This document shows, in pieces, positions 42,080-50,597 of a DNA stretch of 64,000 nt. This DNA is from DASYKS01 sp035995205 (lineage in GTDB: Bacteria > Acidobacteriota > Thermoanaerobaculia > Multivoradales > UBA5704): NCBI GenBank assembly GCA_035995205.1, contig DASYKS010000070.1, positions 124,001 through 188,000 of the forward strand, given 5' to 3'. The stretch's first letter is position 1. Each line of letters starts with the position of its first letter. The notes under the pieces are model-generated. The model was not told where the DNA came from. It made no database searches and worked only from the letters and a program-made list of their open reading frames with translations. The position numbers and the translations under genes were made by a program.

Positions 42080-42136
42080 CCTGGGTGCGCGGGCCTCCGG
42101 CCCGCCATTTGCGGGCGAGACGCCCGCGCACCCAGG
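42080..42136. repeat. REP-like palindrome (CCTGGGTGCGCGGGC type)
   Basis: Perfectly complementary 15-base arms (42080-42094 and 42122-42136) enclosing a second GC-rich symmetrical core (GGCCTCCGGCCCGCC...GCGGGCGAGACGCC). Intergenic between the YhbY gene and the unknown gene at 42510. Nothing in the window encodes a mobilising protein. Confidence 0.8.
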
Positions 42137-42509
42137 AGAGGCCGGGAGTAGGTTGAAGCGGCAAGCTGCTTCCGAGCCCCGGGGCGCCCACTGTGTTCTA
42201 GGCCAGAACTGCGTGCGGCGATCTGGGCCATAAGCCGACCTAAGAACAGCGGATTCCGGGCGCATCCTCGAGAAAGAATGAGCAGAAGAAATGTGATTGG
42301 TCCAACTGGGTGTAGCAACTCAGCTCGTAGTACGTCAGGTCGGAACTATTCCATTTCCGGAACGGACCGTTCTTCACCGCGCGCCTCCCTGAGACTCTTG
42401 GCTGGGTGCCCATGATAGCGGCAACCGACATGCCGTGTCTCTATGGGAGTCGAGCCGGACGTTAAAAGCAAGCACGTCCGGCGAGCTGTTGAGTATGAGC
42501 TTCCGAGTC
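42137..42509. other. Gene-free gap
   Basis: Between the palindrome and the gene at 42510-43130 no frame has a convincing start, ribosome site or recognisable motif. A 63-codon minus frame at 42240-42431 is open, but I recognise nothing in it. Confidence 0.4.
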
Positions 42510-43130
42510 TCAGACCTCGTTCTCTTCCAGCCAGGTAAAGATGGTTCCGGAGAGATCGACAAACGTGAGTTGCTCGGGATGGAGGCGAAGTTTGCGACAA
42601 AGCGCCGGTAACTCTCTTTGGAACGACAGATAGCGGCGGTACATATAGTCCCCTCCGGGAATTTCGGCTCGACCGGATTCGGAAACCAGCCAATCGCGGA
42701 CGCAAACGATCACCCTGCGACGACTCTTCCCATGATCGCGGATGTCCTGGCCGGCAACGTCCGAGAGGAACTTCTGGTAGCGGAAGCGGCTTCGGTCCAG
42801 GATCAGGAGGCGCTTCTCGCGCTGCTCGCCGGAACTGAACTTTTTGCAGGCCAGGTCGAGCCCCAGCTCGAAAGGCATGTTGAAACGCGGCAGACCGAAT
42901 GCGCCGGGCTCGGTACGCGAGAGATCATGGATACCGTAGCGACATTCGGAGAGGATCGTGAGAATCTTTTCGAGACGAAAGGTCCCCGCGTCGCCGGCTT
43001 CTAGTGCGCAACGAGGGGTAAAGCCGGCGATAGAGACGGCAAATACAGTGGCCTCGAAGAGAGGCTTGTAATCGCTGTCGAAAGGACAGTTGATGAAGAC
43101 GTTGAGCCTGAACTCGGCTGTATTTCGCAC
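42510..43130 (-). CDS. Conserved protein of unknown function, possible TIR/deoxyribosyltransferase-like fold
   Basis: 206 residues starting MRNTAEFRLNVFINCPFDSD. I recall this as a widespread family of hypothetical proteins. Conserved-looking parts are VFINCPFDSDYKPLFEATVF at the N-terminus, FRLEKILTILSECRYGIHDLSRTE, RFNMPFELGLDLACKKF and LSDVAGQDIRDH. The opening beta-strand followed by a polar loop, and the later MPFELGL Glu, resemble TIR-like and nucleoside 2-deoxyribosyltransferase-like proteins. If so it could be an NAD- or nucleotide-cleaving protein, perhaps in defence. That reading is only inferred. A DUF2188 gene lies 33 bases upstream on the same strand and may be its partner. Confidence 0.55.
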   Translation of the reverse strand: MRNTAEFRLNVFINCPFDSDYKPLFEATVFAVSIAGFTPRCALEAGDAGTFRLEKILTILSECRYGIHDLSRTEPGAFGLPRFNMPFELGLDLACKKFSSGEQREKRLLILDRSRFRYQKFLSDVAGQDIRDHGKSRRRVIVCVRDWLVSESGRAEIPGGDYMYRRYLSFQRELPALCRKLRLHPEQLTFVDLSGTIFTWLEENEV

Positions 43131-43163
43131 GAGGCGAACGGTGGGAAGCTGCCGAGACGCCGG

Positions 43164-43460
43164 CTATTTGCCGCGCGCGCTGGCTTGATTGCGGGTAGAC
43201 GCCCGAACTCTCAGCTTGAGCGAGGCGGCTCGGACCTCTCTCACGGCCTGGCGTAGCTTTTTCGGGTCGATGGAAGGAGGCACCGGCGAGCGACGAAAAG
43301 GCTGTCCGGTCTTGCCGTGGATGACGACATCGAACGAAAGCTTGTTGGCCTCGTCGATCGCATCCTGCTTCGACTTATAGATTGAGGCTGCCCTCTTACT
43401 CCCTTCACGACGGATCGCCCAGCCATCGGCATGGGGCTCAACGTGAAGGGTCTTGGTCAT
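43164..43460 (-). CDS. DUF2188 domain protein
   Basis: 98 residues. The ATG at MTKTLHVEPHADGWAIRREG has GAGGA seven bases upstream and is preferred over a TTG two codons earlier. The N-terminal DUF2188 pattern is visible: HADGWAIRREGSKRAASIYK, SKQDAIDEANKL, DVVIHGKTGQPFRRS. The C-terminal 40 residues are rich in Arg, Lys and Ser (LRQAVREVRAASLKLRVRAS), suggesting a nucleic-acid or phosphate-binding tail. The biochemical role of DUF2188 is unknown. It precedes the unknown gene at 42510-43130 with a 33-base gap. Confidence 0.75.
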   Translation of the reverse strand: MTKTLHVEPHADGWAIRREGSKRAASIYKSKQDAIDEANKLSFDVVIHGKTGQPFRRSPVPPSIDPKKLRQAVREVRAASLKLRVRASTRNQASARGK

Positions 43461-43489
43461 GGTCAAATCCTCGTCGATCGGCCCTTAGT

Positions 43490-44041
43490 CTACACTCCCT
43501 CCGAGGCGGATGCGAGGCGCCCGATCAACGTCGCACTGTCCCCCTCCACCACCGCCATCGCCCGGTGCTCGGGCCGCACGAACCCTTCGGCGACCAAGCG
43601 GTCGAGAAACGCCAAGAGGGGATCGAAGAACCCCGCGAAGTTGAGCAGGCCGATCGGCTTGTCGTGGATGCCGAGCTGCGCCCAGGTCCAAATCTCGAAC
43701 CACTCGTCGAGCGTGCCGAGGCCGCCGGGCAGGGCGGCGAAGCCGTCGGACAGTTCGGCCATCAACGCTTTTCGCTCGTGCATCGAGCCGACGATGCGGA
43801 GATCGGTGAGCCCCTCGTGCATTACTTCCTTCCGCGCCAGCGCGTCCGGGATCACGCCGATCACCCGGCCTCCCGCTTCGAGCGCGGCGTCCGCGGCAGC
43901 TCCCATCAGACCGATCGAGCCGCCGCCGTAGACCAGCTCGATTCCCCGCGCGGCGAGTAGGCCGCCGAAGTTGCGGGCGAGGTCGAGGTAGTGGGTCCCC
44001 ACCCGGGTACTCGACCCGCAAAACAGGCAGATCCTCTTCAT
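43490..44041 (-). CDS. LOG family protein (cytokinin-riboside-monophosphate phosphoribohydrolase-like)
   Basis: 183 residues starting MKRICLFCGSSTRVG. The frame is open far upstream, but that part is antisense to the StyA-like gene and not real. The family signatures are intact: YGGGSIGLMGAAADAAL and LPGGLGTLDEWFEIW (PGGxGTxxE), with MHERKALM between. LOG proteins cleave nucleoside 5'-monophosphates to base and ribose phosphate in the cytoplasm. In non-plant-associated bacteria the natural substrate may be AMP or another nucleotide. The start is divergent from the flavoprotein gene. Confidence 0.9.
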   Translation of the reverse strand: MKRICLFCGSSTRVGTHYLDLARNFGGLLAARGIELVYGGGSIGLMGAAADAALEAGGRVIGVIPDALARKEVMHEGLTDLRIVGSMHERKALMAELSDGFAALPGGLGTLDEWFEIWTWAQLGIHDKPIGLLNFAGFFDPLLAFLDRLVAEGFVRPEHRAMAVVEGDSATLIGRLASASEGV

Positions 44042-44224
44042 TGTCTGGGCTCTTTTAGGGGCGGAAAGGAGGCGGAATGCGGCGCCTCCGGGTGGTTCCA
44101 AAATAGTGAGTGGACGAATTTCAACAAACGTGTCACGCTTTTGGCCTCTGGCGCACTCATTGACCAGTTCACCACGCAAGCGACGGCAGGTGGCAAACCG
44201 GACATGGGCCGAGAGGGCAGAGCT

Positions 44225-45607
44225 ATGCGCAAAATCGCGATTATCGGAGCCGGACAGGCGGGCCTGCAGCTCGGCTTCGGCCTTCTCGCGAAAGGGTACG
44301 ACGTTACTCTCTACTCCGATCGTACCGCACGGCAGGTCTTCGAAGGTCGATGCATGGCGACGGCTTTCCTGTTCCACCAGGCGGTCGAGCACGAGCGGGC
44401 GCTGGGCCTGGACTTTTGGGATGCCGACGTAGAGCCGGGCGAGGGGGTCCATCTCGACTTCTGCCCGACACCGGGAAACATTCTGCTCACCGTCCAGGGT
44501 CGCTTCCGGCGGCCGGGGATGGCGATCGATCAGCGGCTCAAGTTCTCCCGCTGGATGGACGAATTCGAAGCGCGCGGCGGACGCCTGATCATCCGATCGA
44601 TGTCGATCGCCGACGTCGATGCCGCGGCGGCCGAGAACGACCTGGTGGTTGTCGCAACGGGGAAAGGCGAGCTCTCCTCCCTCTTCGAGAGAGATCCGGC
44701 GCGCAGCACCTACTCCCGACCGCAGCGCAAGCTGGCGATTATGACCGTCACCGGCCTTACTCCCTGGTCCCACGTGCCGTTTCACCCGGCGAAGTTCACG
44801 CTCGTCGGCTCCGACGGCGAGATCTTCTGGATTCCGTTCCACGACAAGACCGCGGGTTCCAGCTGGAGCCTCGTGTTCGAGGCCAAGGCCGGGTCGCGCT
44901 TCGACCGCTTCGGCTCGGTGCAATGGGGCGAAGACATGATCGCGGCGGCCCGCCAGGTGGTGGCGGACGTGGCGCCGTGGGAGCTTCATCGGCTGGATAA
45001 GATTGAGCTGACGGACCCGCTCGCCTGGGCGGTCGGGGCGATCACGCCGACCGTCAGGAAGCCGGTGGCCCATCTCCCCTCCGGCCGGATCGCGCTCGGC
45101 CTGGGCGACACTTTGGTGCTCAACGACCCGATCGCGGCCCAGGGGGCCAATCACGCCTCCAAGGCCGCGCACTCCCTCTGCGCCGACATCGTCGCGCGGG
45201 GCGACCGGCCGTTCGACGCCTCCTGGATGGCCGTCTCGTTCGAAGATCTCTGGCAGCGCGAAACGCGCTTCATGACCCGCTTCTCGAACCTGTTCCTCGA
45301 ACCCCTCGCGCCGCCCGCCCAAGAGATCCTGCTCGCCGCCTCGCGCGGCTCCGCGGTGGCCGAAGATTTCTTCGAGGGCTTCAACGCGCCGCAATCCCTT
45401 TGGCCCTGGATCGAGGATCACCGCCTGGCGCGTCGCCGCATCGCCGAGCGGACGGGGCTGCCGTGGATCGGCACGGCGGTTGCCGCCCGGTTCGCCGTGC
45501 TCAAGGGCCAAGTCGGTCAGCGGCTCGGCAAGAGCTCGCCCCGCGTTCCCGCCTTCGACATCGGCCGGCCGCTCGACGCCCGGCCGATGGCCGGTCCGAC
45601 GGCCTGA
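44225..45607 (+). CDS. Styrene/indole monooxygenase-like FAD enzyme (StyA family)
   Basis: 460 residues starting MRKIAIIGAGQAGLQLGFGL; an ATG seven codons upstream is an alternative. The N-terminal Rossmann GAGQAG (8-13), the YDVTLYSDRTARQVFEGRC segment, the MATAFLFHQAVEHERALGLDFW motif and the C-terminal LGDTLVLNDPIAAQGANHAS (FAD-binding GD-type motif) match StyA-type monooxygenases, which epoxidise styrene or indole using reduced FAD from a separate reductase (StyB). No StyB-like gene lies in the window, so the partner is elsewhere or another flavin reductase is used. It is divergent from the LOG-family gene. Confidence 0.83.
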   Translation: MRKIAIIGAGQAGLQLGFGLLAKGYDVTLYSDRTARQVFEGRCMATAFLFHQAVEHERALGLDFWDADVEPGEGVHLDFCPTPGNILLTVQGRFRRPGMAIDQRLKFSRWMDEFEARGGRLIIRSMSIADVDAAAAENDLVVVATGKGELSSLFERDPARSTYSRPQRKLAIMTVTGLTPWSHVPFHPAKFTLVGSDGEIFWIPFHDKTAGSSWSLVFEAKAGSRFDRFGSVQWGEDMIAAARQVVADVAPWELHRLDKIELTDPLAWAVGAITPTVRKPVAHLPSGRIALGLGDTLVLNDPIAAQGANHASKAAHSLCADIVARGDRPFDASWMAVSFEDLWQRETRFMTRFSNLFLEPLAPPAQEILLAASRGSAVAEDFFEGFNAPQSLWPWIEDHRLARRRIAERTGLPWIGTAVAARFAVLKGQVGQRLGKSSPRVPAFDIGRPLDARPMAGPTA

Positions 45608-45714
45608 GCGCCAATCCTTCCTTCGCCGTTTCCTCGGCGTCCCCTTTGTGCGCCCCTCTCGGGCTGAGTATCTCGCCAGCAGATCCGGGCCGGAACGCGG
45701 GAGCGTTTTCCAGG

Positions 45715-45720
45715 TATGAT
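45715..45720 (+). promoter_or_regulatory. Candidate -10 (TATGAT) for the outer-membrane protein gene
   Basis: TATGAT 55 bases before the start at 45776. A GGAAC block (45693-45697) sits about 17 bases upstream of it, which is not a standard sigma-70 -35, so the sigma factor is uncertain. Confidence 0.3.
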
Positions 45721-45775
45721 TTAGCCCTCAGAAGCTGAGTCTTGAAGGACGGCGAAATGCCAAGAGGAGAGTGAG

Positions 45776-47467
45776 ATGCGAAATCTAATGGGGATTCCTC
45801 CGCGCGCGGCACGCGTCGCGGCGGGGGTTGTTTTGGGGGTGGCCGCCCTGGTGCTGGTCGCGCCGGAAGCGGCGCGGGCGGCGGATCCGGCCCCGGCGTG
45901 CAAAGTCTCGACCCGGCAGCAGACGATCATGCGAATGGGACGGAGCCCGTTCCAGAAGGGCGGCGTGAATTCCACCGAAGGGCTCACGGCGCTGTTCGAG
46001 AAGGACAAGGATGCGATCGCCTGCGTGCTGGCGGATCACGGCCTCGAGCGCCTGGGCGATGCCTTGGCCCAGACGGCCGCCGGCTCCGCGATGACCGAGC
46101 GCGACCTGCGTCCCGACGAGTGTTTCGACTGGATGGCCTGGCGCAACCGCAAGGGCGTGCCGGTCTCCGGCCCGCTCTGTTTGAAGACCAAGAAGACCTA
46201 CGGCACCTACGAGATTCCGGTCGACGAGATGATCGCCGAGACGCTGCCCGAGGTGCGTTGCGAGGTCCAGGCGAGCGGCGACGCCGCGGCCAAGCCGCCG
46301 ATGCTCTCGGCGAGCATCGCCGGCAGCACCCCCGGCGCCACCGCGTCGTGGACCTCGACCAACGGCACCTCCGGGGATCTCGACGGCTCCGGCCCGTGGC
46401 AGATGGAATGGAAGGATCTCTGTACGGCGGACTACACGTTCACGGTCAAGGACACGGATCAGGGCACGCAGACCTGGGTCACCCACGCGTTCCTGGTGCC
46501 GAAGATCTGCGCCAACCTCTCCTACGCCGGCCAGAGCGCGCCGCGCACGGTGCCGGGCAAGACCGACGAATGCACCAGCAGCGTCGAGGTGAAGCGCTTC
46601 GTGCCGCCGCCGCCGGCCGTCACGCTCACCGTTGTGCCCACGCGGGCCGAGACCGGCGAAACGGTGGTCGCCCAGTCCTCCGCCGATTCGGTGTGCTTGA
46701 AGTCGTGCGACGCGTTCATCACCTCCTCTTGGGGCGCCGAGATCGACCGCGCGGGCTGCGGCCCGTGGGAGAAGGTGTTCTGGGTCCCCGGCGTCTATAC
46801 CTACCGGGCGCACGCGGTGGACGCGATCGACCAGGTCGGCGACGCCGGCCCGATTTCGGTGCGCGTCCATCCGCGCTGGACGGTGCGCGGCTTCGGCGCT
46901 TACGTCAATCCGAAGGACGAAGCGATCATGACCGACCGCTTCCGTTCACCCGGTCAGGTCGAGCGCACCGCCTTTCAGCTCGAGAAGGGCTGGGGCATCG
47001 GCGCCACGGCCGAGCGGCGGTTCAGCGAGACGTTCGGCCTCGAAGGGGGCGTGATCCTTTCGCGCGTCGATTCGTCGTTCAAGCTCGATCTCGGCACCGC
47101 CTGGGCAATCACCAAGAAGGACGTCGGCTTGAACCTGATCACGTTCGGCGCAAACTTCCACGTCATGCACGAGCCGGGCAGAGCCGATCTCTACCTCGGT
47201 CCGTTCGTCGGCTACGCGCTGTTCTCCGGTAAGTCGTACGGGGTGCTCGGCGAGTCGATCGGCCGCGACCTGGACGACAAGCTGGGCGTCGGCGCCCAGA
47301 TCGGCCTCGACCTGCCGATCCACCGCGCGGCCAAGGGCATCTGGAACTTCCACGCCGGTCTCCGCTACATGAAACTGTCGACCGACGTCGATCTCGGCGT
47401 GCTCGGGTCGAAGAGCATCTCGGTCGATCCGCTGATCGCCTCGGCGGGCATCAGCTACTCGTTCTAG
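45776..47467 (+). CDS. Outer-membrane beta-barrel protein with extended N-terminal region
   Basis: 563 residues with a signal peptide (VAAGVVLGVAALVLVAPEAARAA) and AGGAGAG before the ATG. Residues about 35-350 contain many Cys (CKVS, CVLADHG, DECFDW, LCLKTKK, RCEVQ, DLCTADY, ICANL, DECTSS, VCLKSC, GCGPW), probably disulfide-linked periplasmic or surface domains, some Ig-like (YTFTVKDTDQGTQTWVTHAF). Residues about 370-563 show alternating amphipathic strands (WGIGATAERRFSETFGLEGG, NLITFGANFHVM, GRADLYLGPFVGYAL) and end ...GISYSF, an aromatic C-terminus typical of outer-membrane barrels. Function unknown. Confidence 0.7.
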   Translation: MRNLMGIPPRAARVAAGVVLGVAALVLVAPEAARAADPAPACKVSTRQQTIMRMGRSPFQKGGVNSTEGLTALFEKDKDAIACVLADHGLERLGDALAQTAAGSAMTERDLRPDECFDWMAWRNRKGVPVSGPLCLKTKKTYGTYEIPVDEMIAETLPEVRCEVQASGDAAAKPPMLSASIAGSTPGATASWTSTNGTSGDLDGSGPWQMEWKDLCTADYTFTVKDTDQGTQTWVTHAFLVPKICANLSYAGQSAPRTVPGKTDECTSSVEVKRFVPPPPAVTLTVVPTRAETGETVVAQSSADSVCLKSCDAFITSSWGAEIDRAGCGPWEKVFWVPGVYTYRAHAVDAIDQVGDAGPISVRVHPRWTVRGFGAYVNPKDEAIMTDRFRSPGQVERTAFQLEKGWGIGATAERRFSETFGLEGGVILSRVDSSFKLDLGTAWAITKKDVGLNLITFGANFHVMHEPGRADLYLGPFVGYALFSGKSYGVLGESIGRDLDDKLGVGAQIGLDLPIHRAAKGIWNFHAGLRYMKLSTDVDLGVLGSKSISVDPLIASAGISYSF

Positions 47468-47479
47468 GCTCGATTTCTC

Positions 47480-47518
47480 CCCTGCCGGGGCGCGGCCCAA
47501 GTCGCCGCCCCGGCAGGG
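47480..47518 (+). terminator. Hairpin after the outer-membrane protein gene
   Basis: A perfect 13-bp GC stem (CCCTGCCGGGGCG and its complement) with a 13-base loop, 13 bases past the stop; the following T-run is short (GTTTCC), so it may work as a terminator or only stabilise the 3' end. Confidence 0.6.
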
Positions 47519-47540
47519 TTTCCCGCTGCAACACCTGCCT

Positions 47541-47590
47541 GTCCAATTCGTAGGTCTCCTCGGAGAACGACTTCCTGAGGAGGTTTGCCG
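47541..47590 (+). repeat. Duplicated leader, copy 1
   Basis: The 50 bases before the first S33 peptidase gene, beginning GTCCAATTCGTAGG and ending at the Shine-Dalgarno GAGGAGG, recur almost unchanged before the second gene (49083-49131). Confidence 0.8.
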
Positions 47591-49054
47591 ATGCATCGTT
47601 TCTTCACCCCCGCCGTCCTTACTCTCGCCGCCCTTGCGAGTCCCGCCTGTGCGGTCGACCCGTCGCCCGTGGCTCCGCACCCTTGCAAGATCGAAGGAGT
47701 CGAGGGTGACATCCGTTGCGCCACCTTCCCGGTCTGGGAGAACCGGGAAACCAAGACGGGGCGGAAGATCCCGATGAATGTCGTGATCCTGCCCGCGCTC
47801 GGGGCCAAGAAGCTGCCCGATCCGATTTTCTATTTCGCCGGCGGACCGGGAGAGGGGGCCGCCACCACCGTCGCGGGCTGGGTGGGGGCTAAGGAAAAGC
47901 GCGAGCGGCGCGACATCGTGCTGATCGATCAGCGCGGCACCGGAAAATCGAACGGTCTCGACTGCAAGATGTTCGGCGAGCCGGTAGACATCGCGCGCCT
48001 AGCGTCCAAGTTCCTGGAGAAGAGCGAGGTCGAGCGTTGCCGGGCGCAGTTGGAAACGCACGCCGACCTCACCCAATACAACACCGAGTACTCGGCCGAC
48101 GACGTGGACGAGGTCCGCGCCTGGCTCGGGTATCAGAAGATCAACCTGTTCGGCGGCTCCTATGGCACGACCTCGGCACAGGTTTATCTCCGCCGCCACC
48201 CCGGCTCGGTGCGCGCGGTCGTGCTCGACGGGGTGGCGCCGATCGACGAGCCGATTCCGCTTCATCACGCGGCCGCCGGTCAGCGCGCGGCGGACCTCCT
48301 GTTTGCCGAGTGCGCCGCCGATGCCGCGTGCCATGCGGCGTTTCCCAATCCGGGAGCGGAGCTCAAAGAGGTGATGGCGCGGGTCGGCCAGGGGATCGAA
48401 GTCGAGGTTCTCGATCCGCGGACGAAACGGAAGGTGAAGGTCCGGCCCAACCGCGGCGTGGTCGCCGACGGAATCCGCCTGTTCCTCTACGGCGCCGAGG
48501 AGGACGGCAAGAATTCTCTGCCGCTGCGGGTCCATCAGGCCTTCTTGGGCGACTATCGGCCGCTGGTCGAGTCGGCGTTCGAAAGCCGGCTGGGCACCGA
48601 GCAGGCGCTCGAATTCGGAATGTGGCTCTCGCTCACCTGCGCCGAGGACATCCCGCGCATCGATCCGGGAATCGTCGCGAAGGAGACCGCCAATACCTAC
48701 CTCGGCGACTACCGCATACGCACCCAGACCGAAGCCTGCACGGTCTGGCCGCGCGGCAAGGTCTCGGCAAGCTACTGGGACCTGGTCCGCTCCGATCTGC
48801 CGGTGCTGATGATCTCGGGCGAGCGCGATCCGGTGACGCCCCCTTCGTTCGGCGAGCGCGTCGCCCGCGGCTTTCCCAACGGCCTGCACCTGATCGTGCC
48901 GCACGGCGGACACGGTTCGGACAGCCACTGCGTGAACGGGATCACGCTCAAGTTCCTCGACCAGGCTTCGGTCAAGGGGCTCGACACCTCCTGCGTCGCC
49001 AGAGCCGAGCCGGCGAAATTCGCGTTGGAGCTGCCGGCCGAGAAGTCGAAGTGA
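47591..49054 (+). CDS. Secreted S33-type (TAP-like) alpha/beta hydrolase peptidase, copy 1
   Basis: 487 residues, start at MHRFFTPAVLTLAAL (signal peptide), with GAGGAGG seven bases upstream. The alpha/beta hydrolase core has FAGGPGEGAATT (84-87 GGPG oxyanion loop), IDQRGTGKSNG and NLFGGSYGTTSAQVY with Ser190 as nucleophile. The acid is probably the Asp of SGERDPVTPP and the base the His of PHGGHG. This matches proline-iminopeptidase/tripeptidyl-aminopeptidase-like enzymes. It probably trims peptides from the N-terminus outside the cytoplasm. The next gene is a close duplicate; the two are probably co-expressed. Confidence 0.87.
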   Translation: MHRFFTPAVLTLAALASPACAVDPSPVAPHPCKIEGVEGDIRCATFPVWENRETKTGRKIPMNVVILPALGAKKLPDPIFYFAGGPGEGAATTVAGWVGAKEKRERRDIVLIDQRGTGKSNGLDCKMFGEPVDIARLASKFLEKSEVERCRAQLETHADLTQYNTEYSADDVDEVRAWLGYQKINLFGGSYGTTSAQVYLRRHPGSVRAVVLDGVAPIDEPIPLHHAAAGQRAADLLFAECAADAACHAAFPNPGAELKEVMARVGQGIEVEVLDPRTKRKVKVRPNRGVVADGIRLFLYGAEEDGKNSLPLRVHQAFLGDYRPLVESAFESRLGTEQALEFGMWLSLTCAEDIPRIDPGIVAKETANTYLGDYRIRTQTEACTVWPRGKVSASYWDLVRSDLPVLMISGERDPVTPPSFGERVARGFPNGLHLIVPHGGHGSDSHCVNGITLKFLDQASVKGLDTSCVARAEPAKFALELPAEKSK

Positions 49055-49082
49055 GCAGCCGGCCCTGCCGTAACATAGCCCC

Positions 49083-49131
49083 GTCCAATTTCGTAGGCCT
49101 CCTCGGAGAACGACTTCCGAGGAGGTTGCCG
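49083..49131 (+). repeat. Duplicated leader, copy 2
   Basis: Matches 47541-47590 with few differences, so the tandem duplication included the translation-initiation region. Confidence 0.8.
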
Positions 49132-50592
49132 ATGCACCGTTTCTTCACCCCCGCCGTCCTTGCTCTCGCCGCCCTTGCGAGTCCCGCTCTCGCGGCCGAC
49201 CCGTCGCCCGTTGCCCCGCACCCTTGCAAAATCGAGGGAGTCGAAGTCGACGTCCGCTGCGCCACCCTTCCGGTCTGGGAAAACCGCGAGACCAAGACGG
49301 GACGGAAGATTCCGATCAACGTCGTGATCCTGCCCGCGCTCGGGGCCGAAAAATTGCCCGATCCGATCTTCTATCTCGCCGGCGGCCCGGGGCAGGGGGC
49401 CGCGACCACAGCGGAGGGCTGGGCGCGGGCCAAGGAGCTGCGCGCGCGGCGCGACATCGTGCTGATCGATCAGCGCGGCACCGGGGGATCGAATCGGCTC
49501 GACTGCAAGATGTTCGGAGAGCCGACCGACCTCAAGCTCCTGGCTTCCGAGTTCTTGAAAAAATCGTCGGTCGAACAATGCCGGGCGGAGCTCGAAAAAC
49601 ACGCCGACCTCGCTCAATACAACACCGAATACTCGGTCGACGACTTCGACGAGGTCCGCGCCTGGCTCGGGTACGGCAAGGTCAACCTGTTCGGGGGCTC
49701 GTACGGGACCACCTCGGCGCAGGTCTACATGCGCCGGCACCCGGGCTCGATCCGCGCGGTCATACTCGACGGCGTGGCGCCGGTCGACGAGCCGATCCCG
49801 CTGCACCATGCGGCCGCGGGCCAGCGCGCGGTGGACCTTCTGTTTGCCGAGTGCGCCGCCGACGCGGCCTGCCATGCCGCCTTTCCGAATCCGGGGGCGG
49901 AGCTCAAAGAGGTGATGGCGCGGGTCGAAAAGGGAGTGGAGGTCGAGGTTTCAGACCCGCGCACGAAGCAGCTCATGAAGGTACGGGCAAACCGCGGCGT
50001 GGTCGCCGAAGGCATTCGCCTGTTCCTCTATAGCGTCGAGGAGGACGGCAAGAATTCGTTGCCGCTACGTATCCACCGTGCCTTCTTGGGAGATTTCCGG
50101 CCGCTGGTCGAGTCGGCGCTCGCGAGCCGCCTGGGGCTGGAGCGGGCGATCGATGAGGGGATGTGGCTCTCCCTCACCTGCGCCGAGGATATTCCCTTCA
50201 TCACGCCCTCGATGGCCGAAAAGGAGACCGCGAATACCTACCTCGGCGACTTCCGCGTGCGCACCCAGACCGAAGCCTGCAAAGTCTGGCCGCGCAGTAA
50301 AATTTCGCCGGGATATCGAGATCTGGTCCGCTCCGATCTGCCGGTGCTGATGATCTCGGGCGAGCGCGATCCGGTGACACCACCTTCGTTCGGCGAACGC
50401 GTCGCCCACGGTTTTCCCAACGGCCTGCATCTGATCGTGCCGCACGGCGGTCACGGCGCGGACAACGACTGTGTGAACGGGATCACTCTCAAGTTCCTGG
50501 ACCAGGCTTCGGTCAAGGGGCTCGATACTTCCTGTGTTGCCAAGAGTGAGCCGGCGAAATTTTCCCTGCAGCTGCCGCGCGAGAAGGGGTAG
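49132..50592 (+). CDS. Secreted S33-type (TAP-like) alpha/beta hydrolase peptidase, copy 2
   Basis: 486 residues, start at MHRFFTPAVLALAALASPALAAD (signal peptide with an AxA cleavage site). It is homologous to copy 1 over its whole length, with GGPGQGAATT, DQRGTGGSNR, NLFGGSYGTTSAQVYMRRHP, SGERDPVTPPSFGERVAHGF and PHGGHGADNDC conserved. All catalytic motifs are intact, so both copies are probably active. Differences cluster in surface-type segments (for example ITPSMAEKE against IDPGIVAKE), which may shift specificity. The reading frame is also open well upstream as a shadow; the ATG is fixed by GAGGAGG and the signal peptide. Confidence 0.87.
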   Translation: MHRFFTPAVLALAALASPALAADPSPVAPHPCKIEGVEVDVRCATLPVWENRETKTGRKIPINVVILPALGAEKLPDPIFYLAGGPGQGAATTAEGWARAKELRARRDIVLIDQRGTGGSNRLDCKMFGEPTDLKLLASEFLKKSSVEQCRAELEKHADLAQYNTEYSVDDFDEVRAWLGYGKVNLFGGSYGTTSAQVYMRRHPGSIRAVILDGVAPVDEPIPLHHAAAGQRAVDLLFAECAADAACHAAFPNPGAELKEVMARVEKGVEVEVSDPRTKQLMKVRANRGVVAEGIRLFLYSVEEDGKNSLPLRIHRAFLGDFRPLVESALASRLGLERAIDEGMWLSLTCAEDIPFITPSMAEKETANTYLGDFRVRTQTEACKVWPRSKISPGYRDLVRSDLPVLMISGERDPVTPPSFGERVAHGFPNGLHLIVPHGGHGADNDCVNGITLKFLDQASVKGLDTSCVAKSEPAKFSLQLPREKG

Positions 50593-50597
50593 GAAAA

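Noticed and set aside
42240..42431. 63-codon minus frame in the gap
   Set aside because: No Shine-Dalgarno and no motif recognised; too short to support.
44042..45511. LOG gene extended upstream to 673 codons
   Set aside because: The extension is antisense to the StyA-like gene; LOG signatures start at MKRICLFCGSS with a plausible start.
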